DNA of 64,000 nt from positions 186,001 to 250,000 of the forward strand of contig JAQFVV010012574.1 in NCBI GenBank assembly GCA_028023455.1, given 5' to 3'. The first letter of the stretch is position 1, and every line of letters starts with the position of its first letter. Under the pieces are notes generated by a model. The model worked only from the letters and a program-made list of their open reading frames with translations. It was not told where the DNA came from and searched no databases. The DNA comes from Epiperipatus broadwayi (lineage: Eukaryota > Onychophora > Udeonychophora > Euonychophora > Peripatidae). Of this stretch, positions 34,241-46,372 are shown piece after piece. The position numbers were made by a program, and so were the translations under genes.

Positions 34241-35075
34241 AACTAAGAATGTGTGTGTATATATCTAATTACATCATTAAGTAAAAGTCACTTAAAGCTA
34301 TTTATAAAAAAATACTTTAAAAAACTAAAATATTGCAAAGATGATTAAGAAACAAACACAAATTAGTTAACAAAAAGAAACAATACAAATATAAGAACAA
34401 TTTGTGAAACATTAGAATTAAAGAGTAGAAACAACCTATTAAAAAACAAATCACATCCGTTTGTAATTACCGCGACAAGCTATGAAAAGTTTTTTTCTTT
34501 TTTCACACTTGACTGATAGATCTGGTCTGTAGAAAGTGAAAAGTTTATAAAAAATAATCATGACCTGTTTAAGAAAGTAAAGAGAATAAAAAAGAAAGAA
34601 GAAAAAAATTACACTTGAATGACTGGTTATTATTAAATTCCTCCAAAATGAAAATACATTTAGTTCTCAGTTCTATGTTTTATTTTTTTTTAAAAAATTA
34701 TTATTAGTTTAAAATAAACAAAGCAAAAAAGTGTACGTAATTAAAATAAAAAAGAAACATTTACTTAACAAATTCTGTTTTTAAATTATCTATATATAAA
34801 TCGATGCTTTCTCTAAATTACTTTCCTTTATAACCCCGATATTGTCTCCAATTCTTCAAATTAATATGAACATTCATGTCATGTTAAAAATGATTATTAC
34901 TACTGGATATTAACAAATCGACATTAATTTCTAGAGATCATGCAAATAACATATTGTCAGTCCTTATAATTTTCAATATCATACGTGAAAGTTAAGAATG
35001 CTTTCGTTCAAGGTAATTGAAAAATATTATTGCGTTGAACATGATTTTTCATAAATCAGTAAATAAACAAATGTC
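34241..35075. other. no gene seen
   Basis: AT-rich, purine-rich sequence (AAGAAAG runs at 34,590). No supported feature. Confidence 0.5.
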
Positions 35076-35178
35076 TTTTAAGGAGTTTAAGCACTGAAAA
35101 TGACAAAAATAAGACACAAAATACGGAGTTTATCTATATAATCCTCCATTCTATCAGTGTGCTAAATCATACAGAGCA
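35076..35178 (-). repeat. tRNA-derived SINE (family S), diverged
   Basis: On the plus strand GAGTTTAAGCACTGAAAATG and CATTCTATCAGTGTGCTAAA correspond to the two ends of family S (compare 3272 and 56,124). The B box is lost. Confidence 0.45.
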
Positions 35179-35559
35179 TGATTTTCCATGATCCTAAATA
35201 AATAAATAACGAGTAATATGATAAAAAGTTTTATTACTCTAGGAATGAAAAATGTAGCAAACAGAAGCTCACAAAACAATTTTTTCTTAATACACAAACT
35301 AAAAAATCAGCATTAACAGTTTGTAAAAGGAATCCTTATAATTGCAGCTATGTTATTTCTTTCTTTGCATTCTTTAAAAATACTAGTATTTTCCAATATG
35401 ATTATGCATTATCTGTAGGCGCAATAAAATATCAATACCTTTTAATCTTAAAAAGAAATTCTATATTTACAGTATTGACAAGAAATTAAAAAATTATTGA
35501 TGGTGAACAACATAATGTCTTTAACACATATATAGTTATCTCTATACAGAGATGTTATT
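35179..35559. other. no gene seen
   Basis: AT-rich sequence with no supported feature. Confidence 0.5.
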
Positions 35560-36190
35560 TTACATAATTTATTGTATGGTAGTGAAATTTGGACAGTCTA
35601 TCAGCACAATATAAAGACATTAGAAAAGTCTGGATGCTTCATAAAATTTTAAAAATACAATAGCAAAGATCATAAACCCAATCAATATGGTTCTTCAGAT
35701 TGCTGGATGTGATACCATTGAGTCAACTATTGTAAAATCACAACTTCATTAATGGATATGTGAAATGAATGAACAATGAAAAACTTCTTAAAAGAGTAAT
35801 TTATGATGAAATTAAGCATGGTTTTCATGGGAGATATAGACATCATCTATGATATAAGAATATTCTTAAGAAATGCCATATTAATTGTTTCCATTGGGTG
35901 GATATGGCAGACAATAGAATATATTGGAAAGCTACTGTTGAAGAAATTAAGACAGCATCATAAAATATCAAGTAAACATTAAAATAAACCAATATGTTCT
36001 ATAAGTATATGTATTTATGGTTCACATATTGCTTTACATAATCATCACAAAACTCATTTCTAGAGTAGTTTCTCTACTTTTTCTTCTTCTTTCGAAGTTG
36101 GAATGATCACACTCATTTACAAGTGGATGTAAAAAATCTAAAAATTGTGAAAATGGAAATTTAATGAAAATTTGTAATAATGAAATTTCT
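35560..36190 (+). pseudogene. LINE 3' coding end and 3' UTR, remnant
   Basis: 35,565-35,625 reads LLYGSEIWTVYQHNIKTLEK, the LLYGxExWT block that follows RT in LINEs. Broken frames follow through the H-W-x-G-H-V-x-R-M...L-P-K segment (visible as AGATTGCTGGATGTGATACC and neighbours) to CFHWVDMADNRIYWKAT (about 35,890-35,940). The DNA aligns over about 450 bases with 6030-6535, and the 3' flank (GAAGTTGGAATGATCACACT) with 6815-6835. It is 5'-truncated at about 35,560. Confidence 0.75.
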
Positions 36191-39100
36191 AAATTCTGAG
36201 AAGAATATATTCCCAAATTTATTTTAAATATCAATCACAGCATGAAAAACTAAAAATTACAACAAATAAATAACATTATTACCTATACTTATATTAATAA
36301 AAAAAATAGATGCTATTTTTAATTTATAAAAAGAAAATCCTCAAAATATCAAATTTTCATCACTAGCTACATAGAAATTTAATTAAAAAAATACATTTAT
36401 TGATTTTACTAATTTACTTTGTAAATGTACTTTTAAATTTGAAGGTAAAATTGCAGAGAATTGTCTTTTTAAGATTGGATAATTTTGCTCTGTGTAGGTA
36501 TAGACTTAGAAGGTAAAGTTTTTCTAATCAATTCTGATTTTTTTTAGAGTGAAAACAAAAAGACTCGGTTTAGTGCTTGGAATATCTCCTGTCTCCTCAT
36601 ACAACTAACCATACAATTGTATATTTATTAATATTGCAGTAGGGGGATTATGTTTATGTTTGTTTCTCTGTATTGCATATATACAATCAAATTTATATTA
36701 AAAATCTAATTTAAATATATTTAGAAAAGCAGAAAGTTTAAAAAAAAAGATGTTTTGATTAATAATACTTAAAACTTCCATCAACAGTATCTAATTTCAA
36801 ATTTACATAATGCTTGGATTAATTAAAAATATTGTAAAAATAGTGTAACTAATTTTAAATTAGCTGTTTTTCTTTAATTTCCATTCATACAATATTTTTA
36901 ATCAATCTTTTCTGTTTTTTTTATTTTCATTTAAAATACCAGAAAATGTTGAATCAATAATAGGAAGAAAAAAAACCTTTAGAAGATTCACTTCAAACGA
37001 ACTTCCTAATCAAAAATAGGGGCATTTAATGCAGCGAAACTCCTTAAATGTTTCCTACACACAGACATAGTAAAAGAGCAATCTTCTAGATAAAAATATT
37101 GGTTTAATCTATTTGATCAATATTAAGAGCATTTATTTTGTTTTAGTTTTGCTTACTGAATAATAATATATATATATGGGTATGGGTATTTAGGTATGCA
37201 ATTTGCGTGTAATAATGGCTACTATGACAAAATATAAAAAAAACATCATCATCATCATCAGTGATAATTTGATCTAACTCAATCAATTTTGAATAAAATA
37301 AAAACCCAATACTAACAAGTGTGCTCAAACATTTAAGTATAAAGAGATTTTTATTATTGATGTTAATTGAAATTGGGGGGGGGGGGGCATCAAATTATTA
37401 TGTATAAAAAAGAGGCAAGCAAATATAATAGAAATAACATTATTAAAATTTAATTGACATTACTGCCTAAGAGAACAGATATATTAACATATATGTAAGA
37501 TTATAGTCAATTATTTGGGAAACCAGAAGTATTCGAGCAACCAAAAATAGTTAAGCATAACAGTCCAATTCAACTAACGCAACTTTAGTCAACTGAAATG
37601 TAATTAAGGAAACTCTAGTTCTTGAGTATGCCATTTCATTGCATCATTAATGTAAGAGACCATAAATAAATAGAAAATATATTTAACACATATTGACATT
37701 TTTGCGACAATATTTTTATTAATATAAAACTATATCTATGTAAAAGAAAAGAAAATTATAATAAATAATAAAAATCATATACAACAGCTATATAAATATA
37801 TTAATAATAATTATACATAAAAAGTCTTATCAGCATATAGTTTTGCACCCTTTTCAAATGTAAGTCATCTATTTTAATGTTAATCAATTATTGCAGATAG
37901 AACATCATCTAGTGTTCTATAATAAAAGTAAAATAATAACAATAACAAAATAAAAGACCAGTAAAGTAAAAGAAAACCGTCATACAGAGATCCAAATAAA
38001 TATAAAAATATACTTTAATTAAATAAATTAACAGTTCACAAAATTAGAAAAAAATTATATCTAGAAAAATATCTGTAAATTATGGCTCCTATATTATTAT
38101 TATTATTATTATTATTATTTTTGGTTCTAAGGTTCTAAGAACTATAAAGAATAATATAAATAAGCAAATAGTAGTAAATGCTACACATAACATATTTTGT
38201 TTTATGTGTACAATATTTTTCAACACATGCATAAATACATACAGCACAGGTACTTTTTGGCATGCATATACACATATCTATGACAGAACTTAATTTAAAA
38301 ATTACATTACATATAATCATTAAGATTATCAACAATAATAATTTTAAAAAGAATAATGTAACAAACTTATGAAAAAAAGAGCAATCAATTGAAAAAGCAC
38401 ATATTTAAATATGTATGCAATTATTCCATAAGTTACCCCTTTTTTTAAATTATTTTTTTAAAAATTCTACCAAAAATGTAACAGCAGCCTCATTATTGAT
38501 AGATGCAGCATCTACAGAAATTTTGATATTTCAAAGTGTATATTAATTTCTGAATTATATAAAAATTCCCTGCTTGTAGTGAATAACTTGAAGTATTTTC
38601 AATAGATTTTCTTAACTAATGTCTTTGCATAGAATCAAAAATTATTGATCCAATAATTACTGAAATAATCTCATAACTTCCATTCACAACTTCAATGTTT
38701 TTTCACTTTTAATCTACAAAATTATTTCATATTGCGAATGAAACTTTAGCCATTTAAGTCACAAGATGGTTGACTTTTGAATATGACTTTTTAAATTTAT
38801 AATTGAATTAATGGATTTCATTTACTATTAAAAGGAAACACTTCATAGGTTTTCATAGATTTAGTAGAATTATTAGACCATTAGCTTTATGTTTTGAAAA
38901 ATTTTCAAATAGTTAAAAAAAAAATATTGAACACATGCAATACTTTTACACAGATTGCAAAAAGTAGACTTAATTAAAATATTGAATATGAGGTTTTTCT
39001 TTTTCTGTAGATATATGCTTTAAATTATAATAATTTCAGACACTGGAAGAGATTGAATGCCTCCTAAAATGCATTACAATTGAACTAATGATATCACATC

Positions 39101-40780
39101 TCACATATTCTTTTCTGTTGTCCATATTTATTTAAAGTATAATTATGTCAATATTAATGTCATATTTCTAGCATACAGTCATTGACAGTCATGTCTTTAA
39201 AAAAATACAGAAATGATTAACAAACATTTTTATTAGATGAGAAATTATTATTCCCCAGATATGGAATTAATTTTTTATATTAAAAATCCATATATATATA
39301 TACACATTAATTCTAATGGTCTCATGGATAAATGATGAATTCATAGTATTATTTGTGGGAGCTTATATTTGATATATTTATGGTCCAATGTTTCTTAACC
39401 AATATTTCAAATTAATTCATTCAAGTCCAATATCTCATATTTTTAAACCACTATTTATTATTCTACACTTTAAACATCATTTACAATCACTGGCAAAAAT
39501 ATAAATGAATTAAAATGCATTCCAACTGAAGTAATCTCTTCAATATGTCCACATTACACATAATATTATAATGAGTCTAAATGTACAATCTTTGTAAAAT
39601 GAATTGATATAATATAAATCAAATAAATACTGAACATGATAAAAAACATTTGGAAAATATCATGACTTTAGTTAACTGAAGAGATTTATTCAAAATACAT
39701 TTTATTAATTACTTACATTTTTCTAATATCTGTAACCACATAATTAAAAGTATAAGAAAAATGGGCTATAATTTTAAATATATATATATAATTTTAGTTC
39801 TTATTGATTGCTGCCTAGTAAATTCTAACAGTTTCATCTGTCTACATTTTGTAATATATATAATTTTCCTATTATTCCCCTAAATGAAATGCTTTAATTT
39901 AACATGCTTTTTGCCCATCCTTATTTTCATATAATTATGTTTTGTTATGTTATGTTTGCAAAAAAGTTATGTATTTTTATATTTTTATTTAATATATACT
40001 TCTTGCTGTAAAGATAATAGTAAATATGTAACTTCTTTGCTAAATAAATTATTCCCATGCACTTATGTAACCCACTTCTTAATAATAATACTCTTATTTC
40101 TTATTGATCACTTTTTTGTTGTTTCTTGATATATCCTATGTAACAGCAAAATAGTAGATAGATCATATGCTATAAAAGTACTGTTGGTTACTCCAAACAA
40201 ATAAATAATTCACATTTATAATTTTTGGCTTTAACGGGCATTTGATTTTGATTGTTAAAAAGACAATTTAATTCTGATACCAAATATGTGGATATGACAC
40301 CACTAACATATAACTTTATTTCAGCAAACTCTTGTAAATGAGTATGACTTAATCTAACCCCAGAGGAAAAAAGAGAGAAAAACACCAAAAAAAAAAGTGA
40401 ATTTTATAATGACACTAGAAACCAAACTATAGAACATAAATAAGTTTACATATATTCCTTGCTGATCCTTTAGACTGTTTGATTTTTTGAAAAAAATGTT
40501 TTTTTTAATCTCTTCTGCAGCAAACTTGTATAATACATATAATACAAGTACATCAAACATAATATATACAAAACTTTGCAAATAATGATATATATTGTAT
40601 TCTATTCAACTATTTACCATCAATTATTTAATAAAATAGGTGAACAATGTATGTCAAGTTTGATCAGTGAAGTATTGGCAATAAGAAAGTAAAAACAATT
40701 AGACTGTGTTATAAACTATACAGTCAAGTTTTATTTAAAACATATAAATATATACACATACACTTGCATTGATTATAAAA
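36191..40780. other. long stretch without a gene; microsatellites
   Basis: AT-rich with dense stops. It contains a (CAT)n tract at 37,243-37,261, thirteen G at 37,375-37,387, and an (ATT)n tract at 38,092-38,119. TGCATTACAATTGAACTAAT (39,071) is echoed by TGCATTCCAACTGAAGTAAT (39,516), an old repeat pair. No domain is recognisable in any short frame. Confidence 0.5.
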
Positions 40781-41339
40781 TACCTTTAATTGGCAGGATC
40801 TGCAACAGTTCACTTCAGGAATCCAGTTCAGAGCAGGTACTGCATAATGATTAGAATTTGAAATAGGTCACTGTCAGGAACAGTATGCCAGAAAAGTTGG
40901 AAACCGGGGAAAATTTATTGTATCAAGAGTGAGAGGGGAAAAAATATATAATAAAAACAATTGTTCTCATTTTTTTTACCTTTTCATTTCATTATAATGA
41001 ATGTATAGTGAAGAAGAACGTTTTTGAAATCATTTTCTGTCCAATAAAAAGTGAAATTTTTGAAATAACTTAAAAATAACTAGCATTTCTTTTATACTCA
41101 AAATTTGTGAACATATACAGTTATACATAAAACTGTTTTTACCATTAGAATGGCAACATTTAGTCAACATTAAAGTTTGAATGAGATAAAACAGAATACA
41201 GTTTAAAAAGAATGATATATATATATATATATCAATTTAGTAAAAAAATATAAATAGTTTATTTAAATTTATCTTATGTAATGTTTTGGCTAAGTACATT
41301 TATAACTAACTGTACGGCTGTATTTTTTTAAAAAAATTG
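40781..41339. other. GC-richer patch, unassigned
   Basis: 40,790-40,915 is clearly less AT-rich than its surroundings. It contains TTAATTGGCAG and GAGCAGGTACTG, which could act as splice acceptor and donor around a 40-base segment (40,797-40,836). No frame is convincing. The remainder is ordinary AT-rich sequence. Confidence 0.3.
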
Positions 41340-41425
41340 AACGATAGGTCATGTGACGTTTGAGAACCGGAAGTTATAAATTAAACTTCGATCCAGGTAC
41401 TTACCTTTAGCTCTTAATTAAATGC
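41340..41425. repeat. dispersed motif GTCATGTGACGTTTGAG
   Basis: TAGGTCATGTGACGTTTGAG followed by AACCGGAAG and CTTCGATCCAGG. It is related to the motif at 4982 and 29,212. The CTTCGATCC could be a degenerate B box read on the minus strand. Confidence 0.4.
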
Positions 41426-41653
41426 ATCACTTACTGCACAAAATTACAGAAGGTACAGTTGAATTTAAAAGTGGAGTTAAATTTATTGTAAAAAGACCAT
41501 ATATTTTTTTCTCCAAAGTAAGTTAAAAGGAAAAAATATGCATATACAGTGAATTGAAAACAAAACCGAAGTTTAAAGCATATTAATAATTTTTATTAAA
41601 TATTCATTAGACTAGAGATTATCCAATAATGAATAATATGTCTAGTGTAATTT

Positions 41654-41951
41654 TTCACTAAACCACTCTCACGCAAAGTAGGAATTGGTTTCTATCCACT
41701 TCTAATACCTAGGAGAAAGATGTAACCATAAACATATTACCAAAGATATGCGGAAAAGACGATAAAGATTTCTAAAAGAGATTGTGATCCGGGCCAACTG
41801 ATGAGTGCTGGTTCAACATGAAATGTGCATCTTGGGGATTATAATTTTTTCCACATGTCTTTGGTAATATGTTTATGAATACATCCTTCCACAAGATGTT
41901 AAAAGCAGACAGAAATCAGTCCCTAGCTTGTGTGAGAGTGGTGCAGTGAAA
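41654..41951. mobile_element. foldback element, copy 3 (short)
   Basis: TTTCACTAAACCACTCTCAC (from 41,654) pairs with GTGAGAGTGGTGCAGTGAAA (to 41,951). CATAAACATATTACCAAAGA pairs with TCTTTGGTAATATGTTTATG. The right half contains GGCCAACTGATGAGTGCTGG, then TTCAACATGAAATGTGCAT, matching 11,346-11,390 and 12,868-12,910. This identifies it as a relative of the 11-13 kb foldbacks with a shortened centre. No coding capacity. Confidence 0.75.
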
Positions 41952-42337
41952 GTATTTAGATTTTAATCATTTGTTCACGAGACTTCATATTTGCTGCTGG
42001 TGTAAGCTTTTTTAAAAAAAACTGCCTATCTTTAATTTTTGCACAAAATTCTCAATTTAATTCAATGTTTATTATATTCATTTGCCTTTTTCTTTAGGTC
42101 AAATATAATTCCACACAAATGGAAATGTAAGTTGAAAATGTACTGTAAATATGAAATGATAAATTGACTCAAGCTTTGGCATATATATTTAATCCTGATC
42201 AAATTAGGACCTGCACTCATTTTAATTAATAATAAAATGTTTGATTTTGTGTTCATCTTAAAAATACTTTTTGCATTTTAATAATGTAAAGAGCAATTAT
42301 ATCTGAAAGCTATTAAATAGAGAAATAGCCAAATGGT
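41952..42337. other. no gene seen
   Basis: AT-rich sequence with no supported feature. Confidence 0.5.
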
Positions 42338-42440
42338 TTATTGCTTATAAATTTATAAGAACTTCAAGTAACAGAAATGACAGAGCTAAAATGTGATCCA
42401 TAGGCTTTGAGCTCCAGAGTTCCCACCATGCTAAAATAGT
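42338..42440 (-). repeat. tRNA-derived SINE (family S)
   Basis: Read on the minus strand: TTTAGCATGGTGGGAACTCT, GGAGCTCAAAGCC, GGATCACATTTTAGC, then the conserved GAACTT/TTATAAA tail and CAATAAA. It sits 320 bases from another copy in the same orientation. Confidence 0.5.
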
Positions 42441-42754
42441 GATTTTCTATTGATTTATATTTTCTATAATGAATTTAGAAAGAGGAAACAATAGTATACT
42501 GAAATCCATCAGAAATTATTAATTATGTGTTGGGCTCTCTGCTCAAAGGCAAGTTGTATTAATTGGCAATGGGGTACTGCAATTTTAAATGATAACTTTT
42601 GATCAGCATTATTGGTAGTGTCATTATTTGTGATCATCTTAATATACCAATTGTATAAAACAAAAAAAGTTTTATTGTTAAAATTTTCATTCACAGAGAA
42701 AGTTCATTTAAAGGTCATGCATTACTCTCCACTTTATTAAACAAATAATCATAT

Positions 42755-42835
42755 GGTTTATTGCTAAAAAGTTCATAAGGTGCTCAAGCACCACAAGTGT
42801 CAGTATTGGAGCCACAATCCAGAAATCATACACAG
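42755..42835 (-). repeat. tRNA-derived SINE (family S), 5'-truncated
   Basis: The plus strand shows GGTTTATTGCTAAAAAGTTC, ATAAGGTGCTCAAGCACC and AGTGTCAGTATTGGAGCC, the 3' half of family S as in 56,124-56,190. Confidence 0.5.
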
Positions 42836-44214
42836 GCAATAACTATATACAGATTGAGAAATTGCATTAAATAATAAGAAGAAGAAAAAGAAGAAGAAAA
42901 TTATGTAGATGGAATGTGATAAAAAGCTCTTGTTATAGTGATCTGCCATCCCAATAATTTGAGTAAATCAGGAATATTTTTTTTCTTTAGAAGACTGAGA
43001 AATGCGGAGCAAACTTAAGTTTACATTCAATTATTGTATATAATAAGTGCTTCTAATCTTAGAAAATAAATTTAAAAAAGTAAATAATGTAAAAGCTCTC
43101 ATAAGTAATTGGTTAGTTTTGTAATTAATATCTTTACGAACACTGTTCATCATATTGGAGCAGGTTTTATCATGGAGTGAATTATTATGCATTGTTGATA
43201 CTGCAAAGCTAGCGCCACTATCTAAAATATTAAAGATACTTAATGTGCCTCATGTATATATAGTTATGTATATTATTTGTTGTTTATATATAAAATATAT
43301 ATATTATTTACAATATATATATATACCCACACACTTTTTTTTTGGCCATTGACTTGCATGTTATCATAATAGCACAGCTCCTTTTGATCAAGGAAGGCAT
43401 AATAATTGAATTTCTTGATTCTCTTTAACAATACTTCATCATATGAAACCCCTAGCAAGTGCCAAATTATTTAAAGTTAAATTAACAAATTTAAAATATT
43501 ATGAGGAGAAAAATACAAGAAAAATGATATAAAAATTAATTAAAAATAGAGATTAAACTCATCAAAGATTACAGAAAGCAATATCTGCTTCAATGATAAA
43601 TCAATATAATCCAATTACTGAAACATCTAAGCAAAAGAAGTGAATAAAAAAATAATTTCATAAATGAATCAAATTGGAAAAAAAAATAATAGAAAGAAAA
43701 AGTAAAAGTGAATTTGTAAAATATAAATGTGGCAGTTATTTATAAGACAACATAAATTTTTTAAAATTTATTAATTTTAAAAAAAAAATGGGGGGAAAAA
43801 ATGAAAGAAAATAAAACTAATATTTCTAGCACTTCACAAATGAAGAAATACGAAAAAAGAAAACAATAAGACAGAATATTTTTTAGAAAACCCCTTTCAG
43901 CAATCATAATCAATTACAAAACAAAAAATATAAAATATAAAGGAATCTCATACAATGTACAGTTTTTCCAGTGCACAAATCTTAAAGCACATATATTTTG
44001 TCATCAAATTAATATTTAGACAATGATCTCAAATGGACATAATAAATATTGTTTAATGATGGTTGGCATAGCAAATGCATGAACAAAATTAAACCTAATT
44101 GTCACATTCGGAGAAACTTAGTTATCAATCTAATTTAGTTATATTAAACAATCTCCATACTTACCCATTATTTTAAATTCATATAAATAAAGATACAGTA
44201 AAAGACAAATAACT
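42836..44214. other. no gene seen
   Basis: AT-rich with a purine tract (AAGAAGAAGAAAAAGAAG at 42,878). The overlapping frames at 43,155-43,352 and 43,273-43,458 are antisense of each other over a TA-rich tract and have no motif. Confidence 0.5.
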
Positions 44215-45056
44215 CCCAAAATGGCATTTCATGATGAACCAGCACTCATCTTTTAGGAACTACCTAAAATCCATAAAGATAATGTTCCATGAGGGCATAT
44301 TTTTAGTTCTAGAAATTCACAATGTCAAAATTTGTTGAGCTTTCTTCTCATAGTTTTTAGTTCATTGGGAACATAATCTTTCATCAAGGATTCTAAGCAC
44401 TTTGTGGAATTAATCAGGGACATGAAAATGGAAAGTCAGGGACATGAAAATGGAAAGAACTGACATTTTGATAAGTTTTGATGTGAAAATCTATTTATGA
44501 ATGTACTATGTGATGAGGCATTGTTTATTGTAAAAAAAAAGGTTATATGATGATGATAGTCTACAAACTAGAACAACTCTATTAATAGTATAACAAAATT
44601 ATTAACATTCTGCATACCAACAACCTATTTTTCAATATAACTCAGAATTCTTCTACCAGAATCAAGTGATGGTCATGGGCTCACCATTGTCACCCCCTGA
44701 TTAGCAATATCTTCATGGAAGAACTTGAAACTATAGCCACAAATACTACTCCATGTCTGCCTACATTCATTCTGGATCTCCAATTAAATTCACAATGGAA
44801 CTGGAAAAGAACAAAAATTGGGATTCTTAGATGTTCTTGTGACAAGACTCCCTCAGGGCAAAATAAAAACGAGTGTGTAGGAAATCAACACACACTGGCA
44901 AGTATTTGGCATATATCCAATCATACCAGAAGCACTAAACATGTAATTATACTATCACTATGGAACAGAGCAAAAGAAGCTTTCTTGAAAACCAGTTATT
45001 TGGAAAATGAAAAGATTCACATAGAACAAACTCTCATAAAGAATGGTTATCTATAA
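44215..45056 (+). pseudogene. Penelope-like reverse transcriptase, remnant
   Basis: In broken plus frames: ELPKIHKDNVP (about 44,261-44,295), the GLPKIHKxxxPLRPI block; HFVELIRDMKME (44,400-44,435); FDKF*CENLFMNV (about 44,468-44,510), RT motif A; FYQNQVMVMGSPLSP (about 44,650-44,695), motif B; then, after a one-base shift at CCCCCTG, ISNIFMEELETIA. The frame at 44,715-45,056 continues with NTTPCLPTF, then jumps to LQLNSQWNWKRTKIG, deleting the YxDD catalytic loop. It ends with RSTKHVIILSLWNRAKEAF. A 22-base tandem duplication (44,414-44,457) adds residues near motif A. The element is distinct in sequence from the PLE at 13-15 kb and much less decayed. Confidence 0.85.
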
Positions 45057-45128
45057 AATATCATCAAGGAAACTTTTAATAGACAATGAAAAAAAACACC
45101 AAAACAAAAAACAATCATTGGTACTGTA

Positions 45129-45560
45129 ATGCATTTATACATACCAGGAATGGCAGACAAATTAAAAAAAATCTGCAGTCAATATAACATTAGAACAGCT
45201 TTCCAAAGCCAAACAACACTTCAAGGAATTCTTACTTCTACCAAGCTTAAACTGGAAGTGCTGAAGAACAAAAACTGCATCTATGAAATATCATGTGAAT
45301 GTGAAAGACAATATAGAGACATCACCCTGCTGAACAGTGATTAAAAGAATACAAACAAATGGTTAAAAAAGAAAAAAGAGATGTGTCTATAGTAGCAGAC
45401 CATGTATGTTCTAATGACTATATGTTTAATTGTACAAAAATATTGAATAGGAAGAAAAAGGTGCAAAGAAGAAAATTCAAGAGGGCTGCTCATATGGTAA
45501 TGGCAAATAATCCTATAGTCAATCCAGTGTGGCAATACACAATGTATGGAAGTCTCTAAT
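45129..45560 (+). pseudogene. PLE GIY-YIG endonuclease domain, remnant
   Basis: The frame at 45,129-45,344 gives YIPGMADKLKKICSQYNIRT (the linker between RT and nuclease), then KNCIYEISCECERQYRDIT. The C-x-Y-x-I-x-C-x-C block is kept, but the following Y-I-G-x-T is YRDIT. After a frameshift, 45,359-45,559 gives MVKKEKRDVSIVADHVCSND and RRKFKRAAHMVMANNPIVN, the late H...E-A region of the domain. It lies on the same strand just after the RT. The nuclease is presumably inactive because of the frameshift and the lost Gly. A direct repeat of ATTAACCTTGCTCTT (45,560 and 45,600) follows the end. Confidence 0.8.
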
Positions 45561-45698
45561 TAACCTTGCTCTTAGAAAAAAATTGTAAAAAGAGCCCCTA
45601 ATTAACCTTGCTCTTGGAAAAAAAAATTGAGGGAATCAGGAGGATTTGAACTAACCCTCATATATAAATATATGAAGTTTCTACTATCTGTTACCTTT

Positions 45699-46020
45699 GA
45701 TAGGATAGCTCAGTTGGTTAGAGTGTTTGCCTTAAATTTGATATTTGAGAATCTAAAGGTGTGAATTTGACTCCTATGTGAATACTGTCACTGGTCAGGT
45801 CATCAACACCTGAAGAAGAGTGGAGAATATATTACTTGAAATGTTGTGTAATTACTAACCTGTGTTGTCTATTTGTGTATTATTTCTAACAAGGTTGTAT
45901 TTGAAAACTTTAAATAAAGTTTAAAATTTTTTATACATTCAACATTTACTGATAAATGATGGAAATAGTCCAACATATTATCACACCTAATATACCATCA
46001 TTACATACCTTAGACAAATA
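45699..46020 (+). mobile_element. composite element: tRNA-like head, hammerhead-like core, PLE tail
   Basis: 45,699-45,778 is an 80-base tRNA-like unit. Its acceptor arms ATAGGA and TCCTAT pair, the D arm is GCTCAGTTGGTTAGAGT (good A box), and the B box is degenerate (GTGAATTTGACTCC). The anticodon stem no longer pairs. It is followed by a hammerhead-like core (45,804-45,848). The tail is TTTGAAAACTTTAAATAAAG, then ATGGAAATAGTCCAACATAT, the same tail that forms the head-to-head pair at 6536-6770. A second copy of head and core is at 2008-2190. A SINE that has captured a PLE end, or a PLE with a tRNA-derived terminal promoter, would both fit. Confidence 0.6.
45804..45848 (+). ncRNA. hammerhead-like ribozyme motif, degenerate
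   Basis: CTGAAGA (45,810-45,816) matches CUGANGA. GAAA is at 45,838-45,841. GAGT and ACTT can form a short stem II. GTT at 45,843-45,845 stands where the cleavage triplet is expected, and ACAC before the core pairs with GTGT after it (4-bp stem I). Stem III is reduced to at most two pairs, as in the PLE-type hammerheads that work as dimers. Weak stems make activity uncertain. Confidence 0.35.
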
Positions 46021-46284
46021 AGCACTCAGTAGAATTTTATATTGTTATGTAAAATGAAGACTTAAGATAGTTATTATAAAGGCCTAATTTTATTATCTGA
46101 TATACATATTGATGAAATTATTACAGAGCATTAGTAAATTACGAGATAATGAAGAAAATAGGGGAAATTAATAATTAAGAATGAAATGTGAGTATAAATG
46201 AAGAAAGCAATTGAATCAATATGAAATGACATAGAAGTAAATAAGATATTAATTAGTTTTTAAAATGAAATAAAAAAGGCATAT
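46021..46284. other. no gene seen
   Basis: AT-rich, purine-rich sequence. Confidence 0.5.
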
Positions 46285-46372
46285 GGCTTTATTGTTCAGG
46301 GGAGTTCATAAGAAGTTTAAGTGTCAAATATGCGAGCACCAGAATCAATTCTGGGACCTCCCAATTCCAAAT
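46285..46372 (-). repeat. tRNA-derived SINE (family S)
   Basis: The plus strand reads GCTTTATTGTTCAGGGGAGT, TCATAAG, GAGCACCAGAATCAATTCTG, GGACCTCCCAATTCC. This contains a B-box relative on the minus strand (AGAATTGATTC) and the AATAAAGC 3' end. Confidence 0.45.

Noticed and set aside
39041-39137. Possible exon after TAATTTCAG with an open frame of about 30 codons
   Set aside because: Part of it recurs in diverged form at 39,516, and the peptide has no recognisable character; better explained as an old repeat.
43155-43458. Overlapping antisense frames of 61-65 codons
   Set aside because: They cover a TA-rich tract and shadow each other; no motif in either.
45699-45778. Functional tRNA-Leu gene
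   Set aside because: The acceptor and D arms look right, but the anticodon stem does not pair, the B box is degenerate, and a second copy at 2008 shares the downstream body, so it is a SINE-type head.
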